From Winogradskyella ludwigii (GTDB lineage: Bacteria; Bacteroidota; Bacteroidia; Flavobacteriales; Flavobacteriaceae), in the NCBI RefSeq assembly GCF_013403985.1, contig NZ_JABFDF010000003.1:1-64000 (forward strand): a DNA stretch of 64,000 nucleotides. Direction: 5' to 3'. Shown one piece after another: positions 34,885 to 42,392 of the stretch. The translations under genes and the position numbers were made by a program. How positions within the stretch are numbered: the first letter of the stretch is position 1; each line of letters opens with the position of its first letter. The notes beneath the pieces are model-generated. The model was not told the origin of the DNA and did not search any database. It saw only the letters and a list, made by a program, of their open reading frames with translations.

Positions 34885-36375
34885 ATGAAAACAATTAAGA
34901 CTGTAGTAGTATTACTTCTTGTCATATTGGCATTACCTGCTTTTGCCCAGAATAAGAAGAACGAAAATATCTTTTTAAATCGTGATTATTGGGGAACAAA
35001 ACCAAGTGTAGAAACGGTTAAAGCAATGATAAAAGAAGGGAATAATCCTTCAGAATTAAACGGATCTAGTTTTGATGCTGTTGTTTTTGCAACGTTACAA
35101 GACACACCATTAGAAACCATTAAATTTCTTTTAGCTCAAAAAGGTAATGATGTAAACAAACTGACGCATGATGGTAGAACATACATTTTTTGGGCAGCAT
35201 ATAGTGGTAACGATGAATTAGTTAAATACCTTTTAAAAACAGGAGCTAAAACAGATATTACGGATGATAAAGGAAGTTCTATAATTAATTTTGCAGCTTC
35301 AGCAGGACAACAAAACACTAAAGTTTATGACCTTATTTTAGAAAAAGGAGTAAACTTAAAAACAGACTTAACACCAAGTGGTGCAAATGCTTTATTATTA
35401 GCTGCACCAAGTGATAAGGATTTTAAACTTGTATCTTATTTTCAATCTAAAGGATTAGATATTAAAAGTGTTGATAAAAATGGAGACGGAATTTTTAATT
35501 ATACAACGAAAACCGGTCATATTGATGCTTTAAAATCTCTTGTAAATAAAGGATTAATAGGTACAGATCAAGCTTTTATTTTTGCAGCTAATGGAGCAAG
35601 AAGATCATCTAATGGAATAGAGGTTTATGAGTATTTAGAAAGTATTGGTTTAAATCCAAATACAACAAATAAAGAAGGAGTATCACCGTTACATGTCTTA
35701 GCGTCAAGAAGTAAAAATGTAAACATCATTAAGTATTTGCTCAATAAAGGATTAGATGTTAACCAAAAAGATCACAAAGGAAATACACCTTTTATTAATG
35801 CTGCTTCTGGTAATAATTTAGAAGTTATAAAGGTATTGGCTTCAAGTTTAAAAGATATAAACGATACAAATAAAAAAGGGCAAACAGCTTTAAGTTTGGC
35901 TGTTGCTGGCAACGATGTAGATGTTGTAGCTTTCTTAATTGAGAATAAAGCTAAAACAACTTTATTAGATACAGACGGAAATAACTTAGCATACTATCTA
36001 ATTGATTCTTATTCAGAAAGAAACAAAAAGCAATTTTACAGTAAAAAAGAGTTCTTGAATATGAGTAAAGTAGATTTAACTGCTACTCAAAAAAATGGAA
36101 ACACATGGTTTCATTTAGCTGCCGAAAAAAATAGTTTGGAGTTATTAAAAATTGCACTAGAGATGAAACAAGATATCAATGCTAAAAATAATGAAGGCAA
36201 TACAGCATTGCATTTAGCGGCTCTAAAAGCTAAAGATGACAGTGTTTTAAAATTTCTTTTAGAAAACGGTGCTAAGAAAGATATTGTAACAGATTTTGAA
36301 GAGTCTGCTTACGACTTAGCTAAAGAGAACGAGTTATTAGCTAAGAATAATGTCTCAGTTGAATTTTTAAAGTAA
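34885..36375 (+). CDS. Periplasmic ankyrin-repeat protein
   Basis: A 496-aa protein with a signal peptide (ALPAFAQ, about 22 residues) and about ten to twelve ankyrin repeats in tandem (for example GRTYIFWAAYSGNDELVKYLLKTG, GVSPLHVLASRSKNVNIIKYLLNKG, GNTALHLAALKAKDDSVLKFLLENG). Ankyrin arrays bind other proteins; exported ones near iron genes occur in some bacteria, e.g. AnkB near catalase in Pseudomonas. It lies 22 nt behind the DUF6607 gene in the same operon. Confidence 0.9.
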   Translation: MKTIKTVVVLLLVILALPAFAQNKKNENIFLNRDYWGTKPSVETVKAMIKEGNNPSELNGSSFDAVVFATLQDTPLETIKFLLAQKGNDVNKLTHDGRTYIFWAAYSGNDELVKYLLKTGAKTDITDDKGSSIINFAASAGQQNTKVYDLILEKGVNLKTDLTPSGANALLLAAPSDKDFKLVSYFQSKGLDIKSVDKNGDGIFNYTTKTGHIDALKSLVNKGLIGTDQAFIFAANGARRSSNGIEVYEYLESIGLNPNTTNKEGVSPLHVLASRSKNVNIIKYLLNKGLDVNQKDHKGNTPFINAASGNNLEVIKVLASSLKDINDTNKKGQTALSLAVAGNDVDVVAFLIENKAKTTLLDTDGNNLAYYLIDSYSERNKKQFYSKKEFLNMSKVDLTATQKNGNTWFHLAAEKNSLELLKIALEMKQDINAKNNEGNTALHLAALKAKDDSVLKFLLENGAKKDIVTDFEESAYDLAKENELLAKNNVSVEFLK

Positions 36376-36388
36376 TATAATTTTAAAT

Positions 36389-36874
36389 ATGAAGAATATA
36401 AAACTTATAATTTTAGTCTTTACTATAGCTTTTGGCTTAGTATCTTTTAATACCTTATCTGAATCTTCAAAGTATAAATGTATGATTCAAATGACGAATT
36501 ATACAGGTGAAGGCGCCTATATTGTAATTTCATTATTAAACCCAGAAGGAGAATATGTAGAAACCCTTAATGTTATTGGAGATGATGACGAATGGTATAA
36601 CACCATTGAGTCTTGGTGGGATTTTTACGGTAAAAAGCGAAACGATATCGATGCTATTACAGGAGCAACGGTAAGTGGAGGTCAGCGTACAATAAATGTT
36701 ATTGAAATAGATAACGATAAATTAGACAAAGGCTATAAACTTCGCTTTGAATCTGCAGTTGAAGATCAAGAATATTACCAAAGTGATGTCGAATTAGAGT
36801 TAACTTCTGAAAGTGTGAAATCTAAAGTTGAAGGCAAAGGATTTATCCGTTATATACGTATGATGCCTCAATAA
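36389..36874 (+). CDS. DUF2271 exported protein with a flavinylation-like motif
   Basis: A 161-aa protein with a hydrophobic N-terminus (signal peptide or anchor). The DUF2271 domain follows (about 28-160): YKCMIQMTNYTGEGAYIVISLL, SWWDFYG and RFESAVEDQEYYQSDVELEL. The stretch D88-A-I-T-G-A-T94 resembles the D-x-x-[ST]-G-A-T sequence that ApbE flavinylates on the last Thr in NqrC/RnfG and related proteins. The PepSY flavoreductase gene starts five nt after its stop. A role as an electron carrier at the periplasmic face is plausible; not shown. Confidence 0.82.
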   Translation: MKNIKLIILVFTIAFGLVSFNTLSESSKYKCMIQMTNYTGEGAYIVISLLNPEGEYVETLNVIGDDDEWYNTIESWWDFYGKKRNDIDAITGATVSGGQRTINVIEIDNDKLDKGYKLRFESAVEDQEYYQSDVELELTSESVKSKVEGKGFIRYIRMMPQ

Positions 36875-36879
36875 AAGCA

Positions 36880-39078
36880 ATGCAAATGACCCTTTCTATT
36901 TGGAGATTTAGTCACCTTATGTTGGCTTTGGTGTCTTCTCTTTTTATTGTTTTAGCTTCCGTAACTGGTACCATTTTGGCTTTCGAGCCTATTTCTAATC
37001 AGTTGGAATCTTATCAAATTAATGAGGACACAACTTTAGCCACAACGATAGAAAGTTTAACTAATAACTATGACGAAATTATTACCATCTCAACGGATGA
37101 AAATGATTTTGTCATAGCGTCGGTTATTACAAAGGAAGGTGATAGTGAAACTTTTTACATCAACCCAGAAACAGGGGAGAAGTTAGGTGAGCTTATTGAA
37201 AAATCACCACTTTTTAAGTTTACCACTAATTTACACCGTTCTTTATTTCTAAAATCTACAGGACGTTTTATTGTAGGTTTGGTGTCGTTCTTTTTAATCT
37301 TAATGGCTATTACAGGTTTGGTTTTAATCGCCAAAAGACAAGGAGGAATTCGTCGGTTTTTCTCTAAAATAGTTAATGAAAATTTTGAACAATATTATCA
37401 CGTAGAATTAGGACGTTGGTTTCTAATTCCTGTGATTATTGTAGCCTTAACAGGTGTTTATTTATCATTAGAAAAGTTTTCCCTTTTACCAGAATCAAAT
37501 ATTACGCATACTTACCCCGAAGATGTATCTGAGGATATTGATAAAATACCATTTTCAGATTTTGAAGTTTTTAAGTCTACACCAATTTCTGAAGTTGAAA
37601 ATTTAGAATTTCCTTTTTCTGATGATGTAGAAGATTACTTTTTTATCACATTAAAAGATAGAGAACTTTTAGTCAATCAGGTTTCTGGCGAAATTGTAAG
37701 CGAACAACGGTATCCTTTGGTTCATATGTTATCGCAATGGAGTTTGTTTCTGCATACAGGCCAAGGCACTATTTTATGGGCTATTGTTTTAGCATTGGTT
37801 GGTGTTGTCTTGTTATTCTTTATTTATTCTGGTTTTGCTATGACTTTAAAACGTCAGAAATCGAAAGTGAAAATTAAGAATAAATTTAAAAAAGAAGACG
37901 CAGAATATATTGTTCTAGTAGGTTCAGAAACAGGAAGTACATTTCGTTTTGCAACCTTATTTTACAAAGCTTTATTAGCGGGAGGAAAGAAAGCTTATAT
38001 CACCGAATTAAATCAATATACAACATATCATAAAGCAAAAGAACTCATCATTTTTACAGCAACTTACGGAGAAGGAGATGCACCAATAAATGCAACTAAA
38101 TTTGAAAAGTTATTGGGAACAATTGAAAATTCTAAGCTAAATTATTCAGTAGTAGGTTTTGGTTCTTTATTATATCCTGAATATTGTAAATACGCAGAAG
38201 CAGTTGATGAGCTGCTAAATGTGCATCCAAATTTTAATCGAAAATTAGAATTAATAAAAATCAATAATCAATCTTTTGAAGCATTAAGAAATTGGGTTTT
38301 ACAATGGAATACCGTTTCTAATCAAGATCTAATTATCACACAACCAACGGAGAAATTAAATTCAAAATATACACGAACGTTTAAAGTGGTAAAACGAACG
38401 GAGTTAAATATAGATGATACTTTCTTGTTGCAGTTAAGGCCATTAAAGAAGATTAAATTTCAGTCGGGTGATTTATTAGCATTTAAGCCTAATGAAGATG
38501 AAGCTGCCAGAGAATATTCAATTGCCAAAGTAGAAGGAGATATTCTTTTAAGTATTAAAAAACATGAAAAAGGACTGTGTTCTACCTATTTAAGTACATT
38601 AAATAACGCTGATACTATTACAGCAACGATAAGTGAAAATAAAGATTTTCACTTACCTGCTAAAACAAAAGACGTCATTTTAATAGCCAACGGAACCGGT
38701 ATTGCGCCATTTCTTGGGATGATTAACGACAATAAAAAACAGAAAAATATACACTTGTTTTGGGGAGGACGAACCAAGGCATCTTTAAAGTTGTATGCTG
38801 GTTTATTAGAAGAGGCAAAAAAGCAAGATAAACTAAACCAATTGCAAACAGCATTTTCTCAAGAACAAGCAGAGAAAATTTACGTCCAAGATCTTTTAAT
38901 TCAAAATAAAGAATTTATTGCAAAGCACTTACAGCAAAATGGAGTAGTCATGATTTGTGGGGCTATAGCCATGCAGAATCGTGTTTTAGAAGTCTTAAAT
39001 AATATTACCACAAAACAACTCAACAAACCATTAAGTGCGTTTGAAAGTAACGGGCAAATTAAAATGGATTGTTATTAA
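36880..39078 (+). CDS. PepSY-membrane / flavodoxin / NADPH-cytochrome-reductase fusion
   Basis: A 732-aa inner-membrane protein. The N-terminal part (about 1-330) has PepSY-type segments with four helices and conserved His residues for heme (SHLMLALV, NLHRSLF, HMLSQWSLFLHTG). The cytosolic half has a flavodoxin domain (about 347-480; VLVGSETGSTFRFAT, TATYGEGDAP) and a sulfite-reductase-like FAD/NADPH module (about 500-732; YSIAKVEGD, IANGTGIAPFLGMI, FESNGQIKMDCY). It should pass electrons from NADPH across the membrane to an acceptor, probably for ferric or heme reduction or to DUF2271. Start is ATG 36880 or 36886. Confidence 0.9.
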   Translation: MQMTLSIWRFSHLMLALVSSLFIVLASVTGTILAFEPISNQLESYQINEDTTLATTIESLTNNYDEIITISTDENDFVIASVITKEGDSETFYINPETGEKLGELIEKSPLFKFTTNLHRSLFLKSTGRFIVGLVSFFLILMAITGLVLIAKRQGGIRRFFSKIVNENFEQYYHVELGRWFLIPVIIVALTGVYLSLEKFSLLPESNITHTYPEDVSEDIDKIPFSDFEVFKSTPISEVENLEFPFSDDVEDYFFITLKDRELLVNQVSGEIVSEQRYPLVHMLSQWSLFLHTGQGTILWAIVLALVGVVLLFFIYSGFAMTLKRQKSKVKIKNKFKKEDAEYIVLVGSETGSTFRFATLFYKALLAGGKKAYITELNQYTTYHKAKELIIFTATYGEGDAPINATKFEKLLGTIENSKLNYSVVGFGSLLYPEYCKYAEAVDELLNVHPNFNRKLELIKINNQSFEALRNWVLQWNTVSNQDLIITQPTEKLNSKYTRTFKVVKRTELNIDDTFLLQLRPLKKIKFQSGDLLAFKPNEDEAAREYSIAKVEGDILLSIKKHEKGLCSTYLSTLNNADTITATISENKDFHLPAKTKDVILIANGTGIAPFLGMINDNKKQKNIHLFWGGRTKASLKLYAGLLEEAKKQDKLNQLQTAFSQEQAEKIYVQDLLIQNKEFIAKHLQQNGVVMICGAIAMQNRVLEVLNNITTKQLNKPLSAFESNGQIKMDCY

Positions 39079-39089
39079 AGAAACAATAT

Positions 39090-39452
39090 ATGTGCAAAAG
39101 TGTAAAAGTATTATCTAAAGTTAATAGTGGTGAGTTATTGTTTTGTGAAGACTGTGAACTGTTTCATTTAGCATTCAATAATTTATTTTTTGTTCTTAAT
39201 TATGACGAGTTAGAACGTCTAAAAGTTTATATGGAAGATATAGACATTGAATATTGGGAAGATAAGTATGAAAATGCAACGGTAAGGAGAAAAATACCAC
39301 TGCCTTCTACACAAGAAAACTTGGTTATTATGTTTAGTAGGCAAGAGCTAAAAGAACTAAAAACGTTGTTAAGCTTCAATGATTATGAAGAGAGTAATTT
39401 TATAAAATTTCTGAGTGTAGATGATATTGATTATCATCTAATCTTAAATTAA
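39090..39452 (+). CDS. Small DUF6686-like cytosolic protein
   Basis: A 120-aa protein beginning MCKSVKVLSKVNSGELLFCEDCELFHLAFNN, close to what I recall of DUF6686. The open frame begins at 39069, inside the end of the previous gene, but the ATG at 39090 starts the conserved part and is chosen. A Cys pair (CEDC) near residue 20 could bind metal or be redox-active. The C-terminal half (ENLVIMFSRQELKELKTLLSF) resembles the end of the next gene product. It is 11 nt behind the flavoreductase gene. Function unknown. Confidence 0.78.
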   Translation: MCKSVKVLSKVNSGELLFCEDCELFHLAFNNLFFVLNYDELERLKVYMEDIDIEYWEDKYENATVRRKIPLPSTQENLVIMFSRQELKELKTLLSFNDYEESNFIKFLSVDDIDYHLILN

Positions 39453-39453
39453 G

Positions 39454-39804
39454 ATGGAGGATATTAGATTAATTTATGGCAATTATTTAGGAATTACTTT
39501 TTTCTTAAAGCGAGGAACATTAATTCCTACAAATAAAGTACAGTTGGTATTTAATAAGTGTGTTTTTGAGTTTACCAATGAAGAGTTAGTTATTTGTTAT
39601 CACACAATAAAGAACGCTTTAAAAACCTTATCGAGTAATAGTAGAATAGCCAAAAAGAACGTTATTACTGTGGTCTTTCCTATTAAAAAGGATAAAGAAT
39701 TTTACTTTATGTTCCAGGAATTAAAAGCTTTGGAGGATTTAATAAAAGGGACATTATTCAGCTTAAATTATAAAACTATTTTTAATCCCATATCAAATCA
39801 TTGA
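39454..39804 (+). CDS. Small protein of unknown function, paralogue of 46299-46655
   Basis: A 116-aa protein without signal or membrane segment. It starts one base after the stop of the DUF6686-like gene, so it is translationally coupled. It aligns end to end with the 118-aa protein at 46299-46655: M-DI--Y-N--GI-F--K, T-K-Q-VF, LTN/FTN--L, and a shared C-terminal DL-KGT-F. The architecture (beta-rich front, ELxxLxxLL end) also resembles the DUF6686-like neighbour. I do not recognise the family. Both copies lie in the iron island. Confidence 0.72.
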   Translation: MEDIRLIYGNYLGITFFLKRGTLIPTNKVQLVFNKCVFEFTNEELVICYHTIKNALKTLSSNSRIAKKNVITVVFPIKKDKEFYFMFQELKALEDLIKGTLFSLNYKTIFNPISNH

Positions 39805-39808
39805 AACT

Positions 39809-39831
39809 TTATTTAAATTTAATCTAAATAA
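39809..39831. promoter_or_regulatory. Operator-like motif 1 before the DUF4856 operon
   Basis: TTATTTAAA-N5-TCTAAATAA, inside a larger inverted repeat with 12-bp perfect arms AAACTTTATTTA (39804-39815) and TAAATAAAGTTT (39825-39836). It abuts the -33 TTG of the promoter. Confidence 0.65.
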
Positions 39832-39834
39832 AGT

Positions 39835-39864
39835 TTGTAAAATCTAAAATCTAACTTAAATTTG
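39835..39864 (+). promoter_or_regulatory. Consensus promoter of the DUF4856-imelysin operon
   Basis: TTG (39835-39837), exactly 19 nt, TAAATTTG (39857-39864). This is the full Bacteroidota sigma consensus, bracketed by two operator-like motifs. Confidence 0.75.
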
Positions 39865-39880
39865 TGGCTTCAATCTAAAT

Positions 39881-39903
39881 CTATTTGTAATTAGTCTAAA
39901 TAA
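39881..39903. promoter_or_regulatory. Operator-like motif 2 before the DUF4856 operon
   Basis: CTATTTGTA-N5-TCTAAATAA lies downstream of the expected transcription start (about 39871) and 20 nt before the start codon, a position where a bound repressor blocks transcription. Confidence 0.55.
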
Positions 39904-39922
39904 AGGCTTAAAAAAAATTAAA

Positions 39923-41116
39923 ATGAAAAGAATTGCGTTAAGTTTATTTGTTATAGGAGCCTTATTCACATCATGTGAAAGTGATGATGATAATGGTGGA
40001 AATGGAGAATCACAAATTGAAACACCAGCAACCTATCAATTTGAAAGAAATGGTAACACAACCGTGAGTTATGGCGGACAGACCACACGTATAGAAATGG
40101 GTGAAGAATTTGTATCGTCTCTTAGTGATAATACAAAATCAGAAGTAGAATTAGATGGACTTTTTACAAATACCGGTAATTATTTCTCTACTTCAGAATT
40201 AAATGAGTCAGGTAAAGATATAAGAAGTAAAACAGCAGCTTCAACAGATTATTTTTCTGCTAACACAACAGATGCAATAGCTATAAAAGCACAATTTGAT
40301 ACTTGGATCGCTAGTCAAGTTAGTGAAGTATTTCCTAATTGGGATATTGATGCTGTTGCTGGTACTGCAGGTAAAATTCAACAAGCAGGTGGCGGTTCTA
40401 CGCGTTATGTGAGTGCAAAAGGTATAGAATATAACCAAGTTATAGCTAAAGGATTAATTGGAGGTTTAATGTCAGATCAGATACTAAACAATTATTTAAG
40501 TCCTGCGGTTTTAGATGCTGGTGATAATATTAGTAATAATGATAATGATGTGTTGGACGGTTCTAGTAACTATACATCAATGGAACATAAATGGGATGAA
40601 GCATTTGGTTATTTATATGGAACTGATGATGCTTTAGCTCCACAGTTAGATGCAGATAGCTTTTTAAATAAATATTTATCTCGTGTAGAAGGTGATGAGG
40701 ATTTTGCTGGTATTGCTGAAGATATTTACAATGCTTTTAAATTAGGAAGAGCGGCAATTGTAGCTAAAAATTACACTATTAGAGATCAACAAGCTAATAT
40801 CATTAAAGAAAAAGTATCAATGGTTATTGGTGTTAGAGCTGTACATTATTTACAAGGAGGTAAAGCAGGTTTAGGATCTGATTATGCATCTGCGTTTCAT
40901 GATTTATCTGAAGGTTTAGGTTTTGTTTACAGTTTACAGTTTACACGTCAGCCAGGAACGGATAGTCCATATTTGTCAAAGTCTGAAGTTGATACATTTA
41001 TGTCTCAGTTAACCGCAGGTAATGGGTTTTGGGATGTAACAACAGAAACATTAGATGAGATATCAGAAGATATAGCATCACGTTTTAATTTTACTGTTGA
41101 TGAAGCAGCAAATTAA
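39923..41116 (+). CDS. DUF4856 lipoprotein
   Basis: A 397-aa lipoprotein (lipobox LFTSC, Cys18) followed by an Asp/Asn/Gly-rich spacer. The DUF4856 domain covers most of the mature protein: YQFERNGNTTVSYGGQTTRIEMGEEF, SAKGIEYNQVIAKGLIGGLMSDQIL, YTSMEHKWDEAFGYLYG and SAFHDLSEGLGFVYSLQFT. The helical repeats with EHKWDEAFGY and HDLSEG-type residues recall the imelysin fold encoded next door. It is first in an operon under a consensus promoter with two operator-like motifs. A surface or periplasmic iron-binding role is inferred. Confidence 0.85.
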   Translation: MKRIALSLFVIGALFTSCESDDDNGGNGESQIETPATYQFERNGNTTVSYGGQTTRIEMGEEFVSSLSDNTKSEVELDGLFTNTGNYFSTSELNESGKDIRSKTAASTDYFSANTTDAIAIKAQFDTWIASQVSEVFPNWDIDAVAGTAGKIQQAGGGSTRYVSAKGIEYNQVIAKGLIGGLMSDQILNNYLSPAVLDAGDNISNNDNDVLDGSSNYTSMEHKWDEAFGYLYGTDDALAPQLDADSFLNKYLSRVEGDEDFAGIAEDIYNAFKLGRAAIVAKNYTIRDQQANIIKEKVSMVIGVRAVHYLQGGKAGLGSDYASAFHDLSEGLGFVYSLQFTRQPGTDSPYLSKSEVDTFMSQLTAGNGFWDVTTETLDEISEDIASRFNFTVDEAAN

Positions 41117-41138
41117 TATTTTAAAGTAGAAATAGTAT

Positions 41139-41172
41139 AGCATAAGCTTTCATTAGGATGAAAGCTTATGCT
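41139..41172 (+). terminator. Perfect 15-bp hairpin between DUF4856 and imelysin genes
   Basis: AGCATAAGCTTTCAT / ATGAAAGCTTATGCT with a TAGG loop. Only a weak T-rich tail follows, and a -7 promoter element begins 5 nt later. It may cut expression between the two genes or stabilise mRNA. Confidence 0.55.
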
Positions 41173-41176
41173 TATT

Positions 41177-41184
41177 TATCTTTG
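41177..41184 (+). promoter_or_regulatory. -7 element before the imelysin gene
   Basis: TATCTTTG (TAnnTTTG) lies 20 nt before the chosen start codon at 41204; no -33 TTG at the right distance. It shows that the longer reading from 41168 is not translated. Confidence 0.4.
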
Positions 41185-41203
41185 CACCCGAAAATTAATA
41201 ATT

Positions 41204-42328
41204 ATGTTAAAAAAAGTATTTATTCTCTTTACAATAGCAATGGTGGTTATTGCATGTAGTTCTACAGATGATTCCAATGGATCAGGCACTAATGATGGCT
41301 TTAATAGAACAGAGTTACTAACCAACGTAGCTGATAATCTTATTGTACCAGCATTTCAGGATTTACAAACTAAATTATCTGCTTTAGATGCGGCTAACGA
41401 GAGTTTTGTTACTAATAAATCTGTTACAAATTTAGAATTGTTAAGTGATGCTTGGTTAGATGCCTATAAAGTTTGGCAACATGTTCAAATATATAATTTA
41501 GGTGAAGCAGATAATCTTGGAGGAGGTGAGCGTGGTTTTGTAAGTTTCTTTAATATTTATCCGGTTACTGTAGCTGATATTGAAAATGGAGCTAATACAG
41601 GAAATTATGATCTAAATACAGCAAATTACCATGATGCACAAGGTTTTCCTGCTTTAGACTTCTTAATACATGGTGTCGCAACAGGAGATGCATTACCAAT
41701 AGATAAGTTTATTACTAATAGTGACTCTAATGGCTACACAACATATTTAACAGATGTTATTACACAAATGATAACCTTAAATGATGCCATAGTTAATAGT
41801 TGGGAATCTGGTTACAGAGATACATTTATAGACAACACAGATAGTGGTGTTAATGGTTCTTTCAATAAATTAGCTAATGATTTAATCTATTCTTATGAAA
41901 AAGATTTTAGAGCACAAAAAGTAGGAATTCCTGCAGGTGTTTTTTCAAATGGAGGATCACTTCCTGAAACTGTTGAAGCATTTTATAAAAAAGATGTTTC
42001 TAAAGAATTGGCCTTAGAAGCTTTAATAGGAATAGAAAATTTATTCAATGGTGTTGGTTATGCAAGCACAACTACAGGTTCTTCTCTAAATACATATTTA
42101 GAGTTTTTAGATAGAGCAGATTTAGTCATAGAAATTAATAATCAATTTACAGCTGCCAAAAATGCTATTAATGGTTTAAATGAAAACTTTTACCAACAAA
42201 CAATAGACAATAATGCACAAATGACGGCTGCCTATGATATCATACAAGCTGCAATTCCGAAATTAAAAGTAGACATGAAACAAGCTTTAAATTTTGTGAT
42301 TGATTATGTAGATGGTGATGGTGACTAA
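41204..42328 (+). CDS. Imelysin-family lipoprotein (copy 1)
   Basis: A lipoprotein of about 374 aa (lipobox VVIAC, Cys18, from the ATG at 41204; the frame extends to 41168 but that part lies in a hairpin and promoter). The imelysin (peptidase M75) fold binds iron at the surface. The GxHxxE motif of the family is replaced by G147-F-P-A-L-D152, so His is missing, while the second-half helices (DVSKELALEALIGIENLFNG) are conserved. It follows the DUF4856 gene and precedes a HTTM gene. Iron binding in this variant is uncertain. Confidence 0.85.
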   Translation: MLKKVFILFTIAMVVIACSSTDDSNGSGTNDGFNRTELLTNVADNLIVPAFQDLQTKLSALDAANESFVTNKSVTNLELLSDAWLDAYKVWQHVQIYNLGEADNLGGGERGFVSFFNIYPVTVADIENGANTGNYDLNTANYHDAQGFPALDFLIHGVATGDALPIDKFITNSDSNGYTTYLTDVITQMITLNDAIVNSWESGYRDTFIDNTDSGVNGSFNKLANDLIYSYEKDFRAQKVGIPAGVFSNGGSLPETVEAFYKKDVSKELALEALIGIENLFNGVGYASTTTGSSLNTYLEFLDRADLVIEINNQFTAAKNAINGLNENFYQQTIDNNAQMTAAYDIIQAAIPKLKVDMKQALNFVIDYVDGDGD

Positions 42329-42347
42329 TTTATCATAAAAATGAAAT

Positions 42348-42377
42348 AAAAGAGGTTGTCTAATGGCAACCTCTTTT
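42348..42377 (+). terminator. Terminator between imelysin and HTTM genes
   Basis: A stem AAAAGAGGTTG / CAACCTCTTTT with an 8-nt loop (42348-42358 and 42367-42377) then one more T. Read-through would be needed for one long operon. Confidence 0.75.
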
Positions 42378-42392
42378 TGTATTACATATTAA

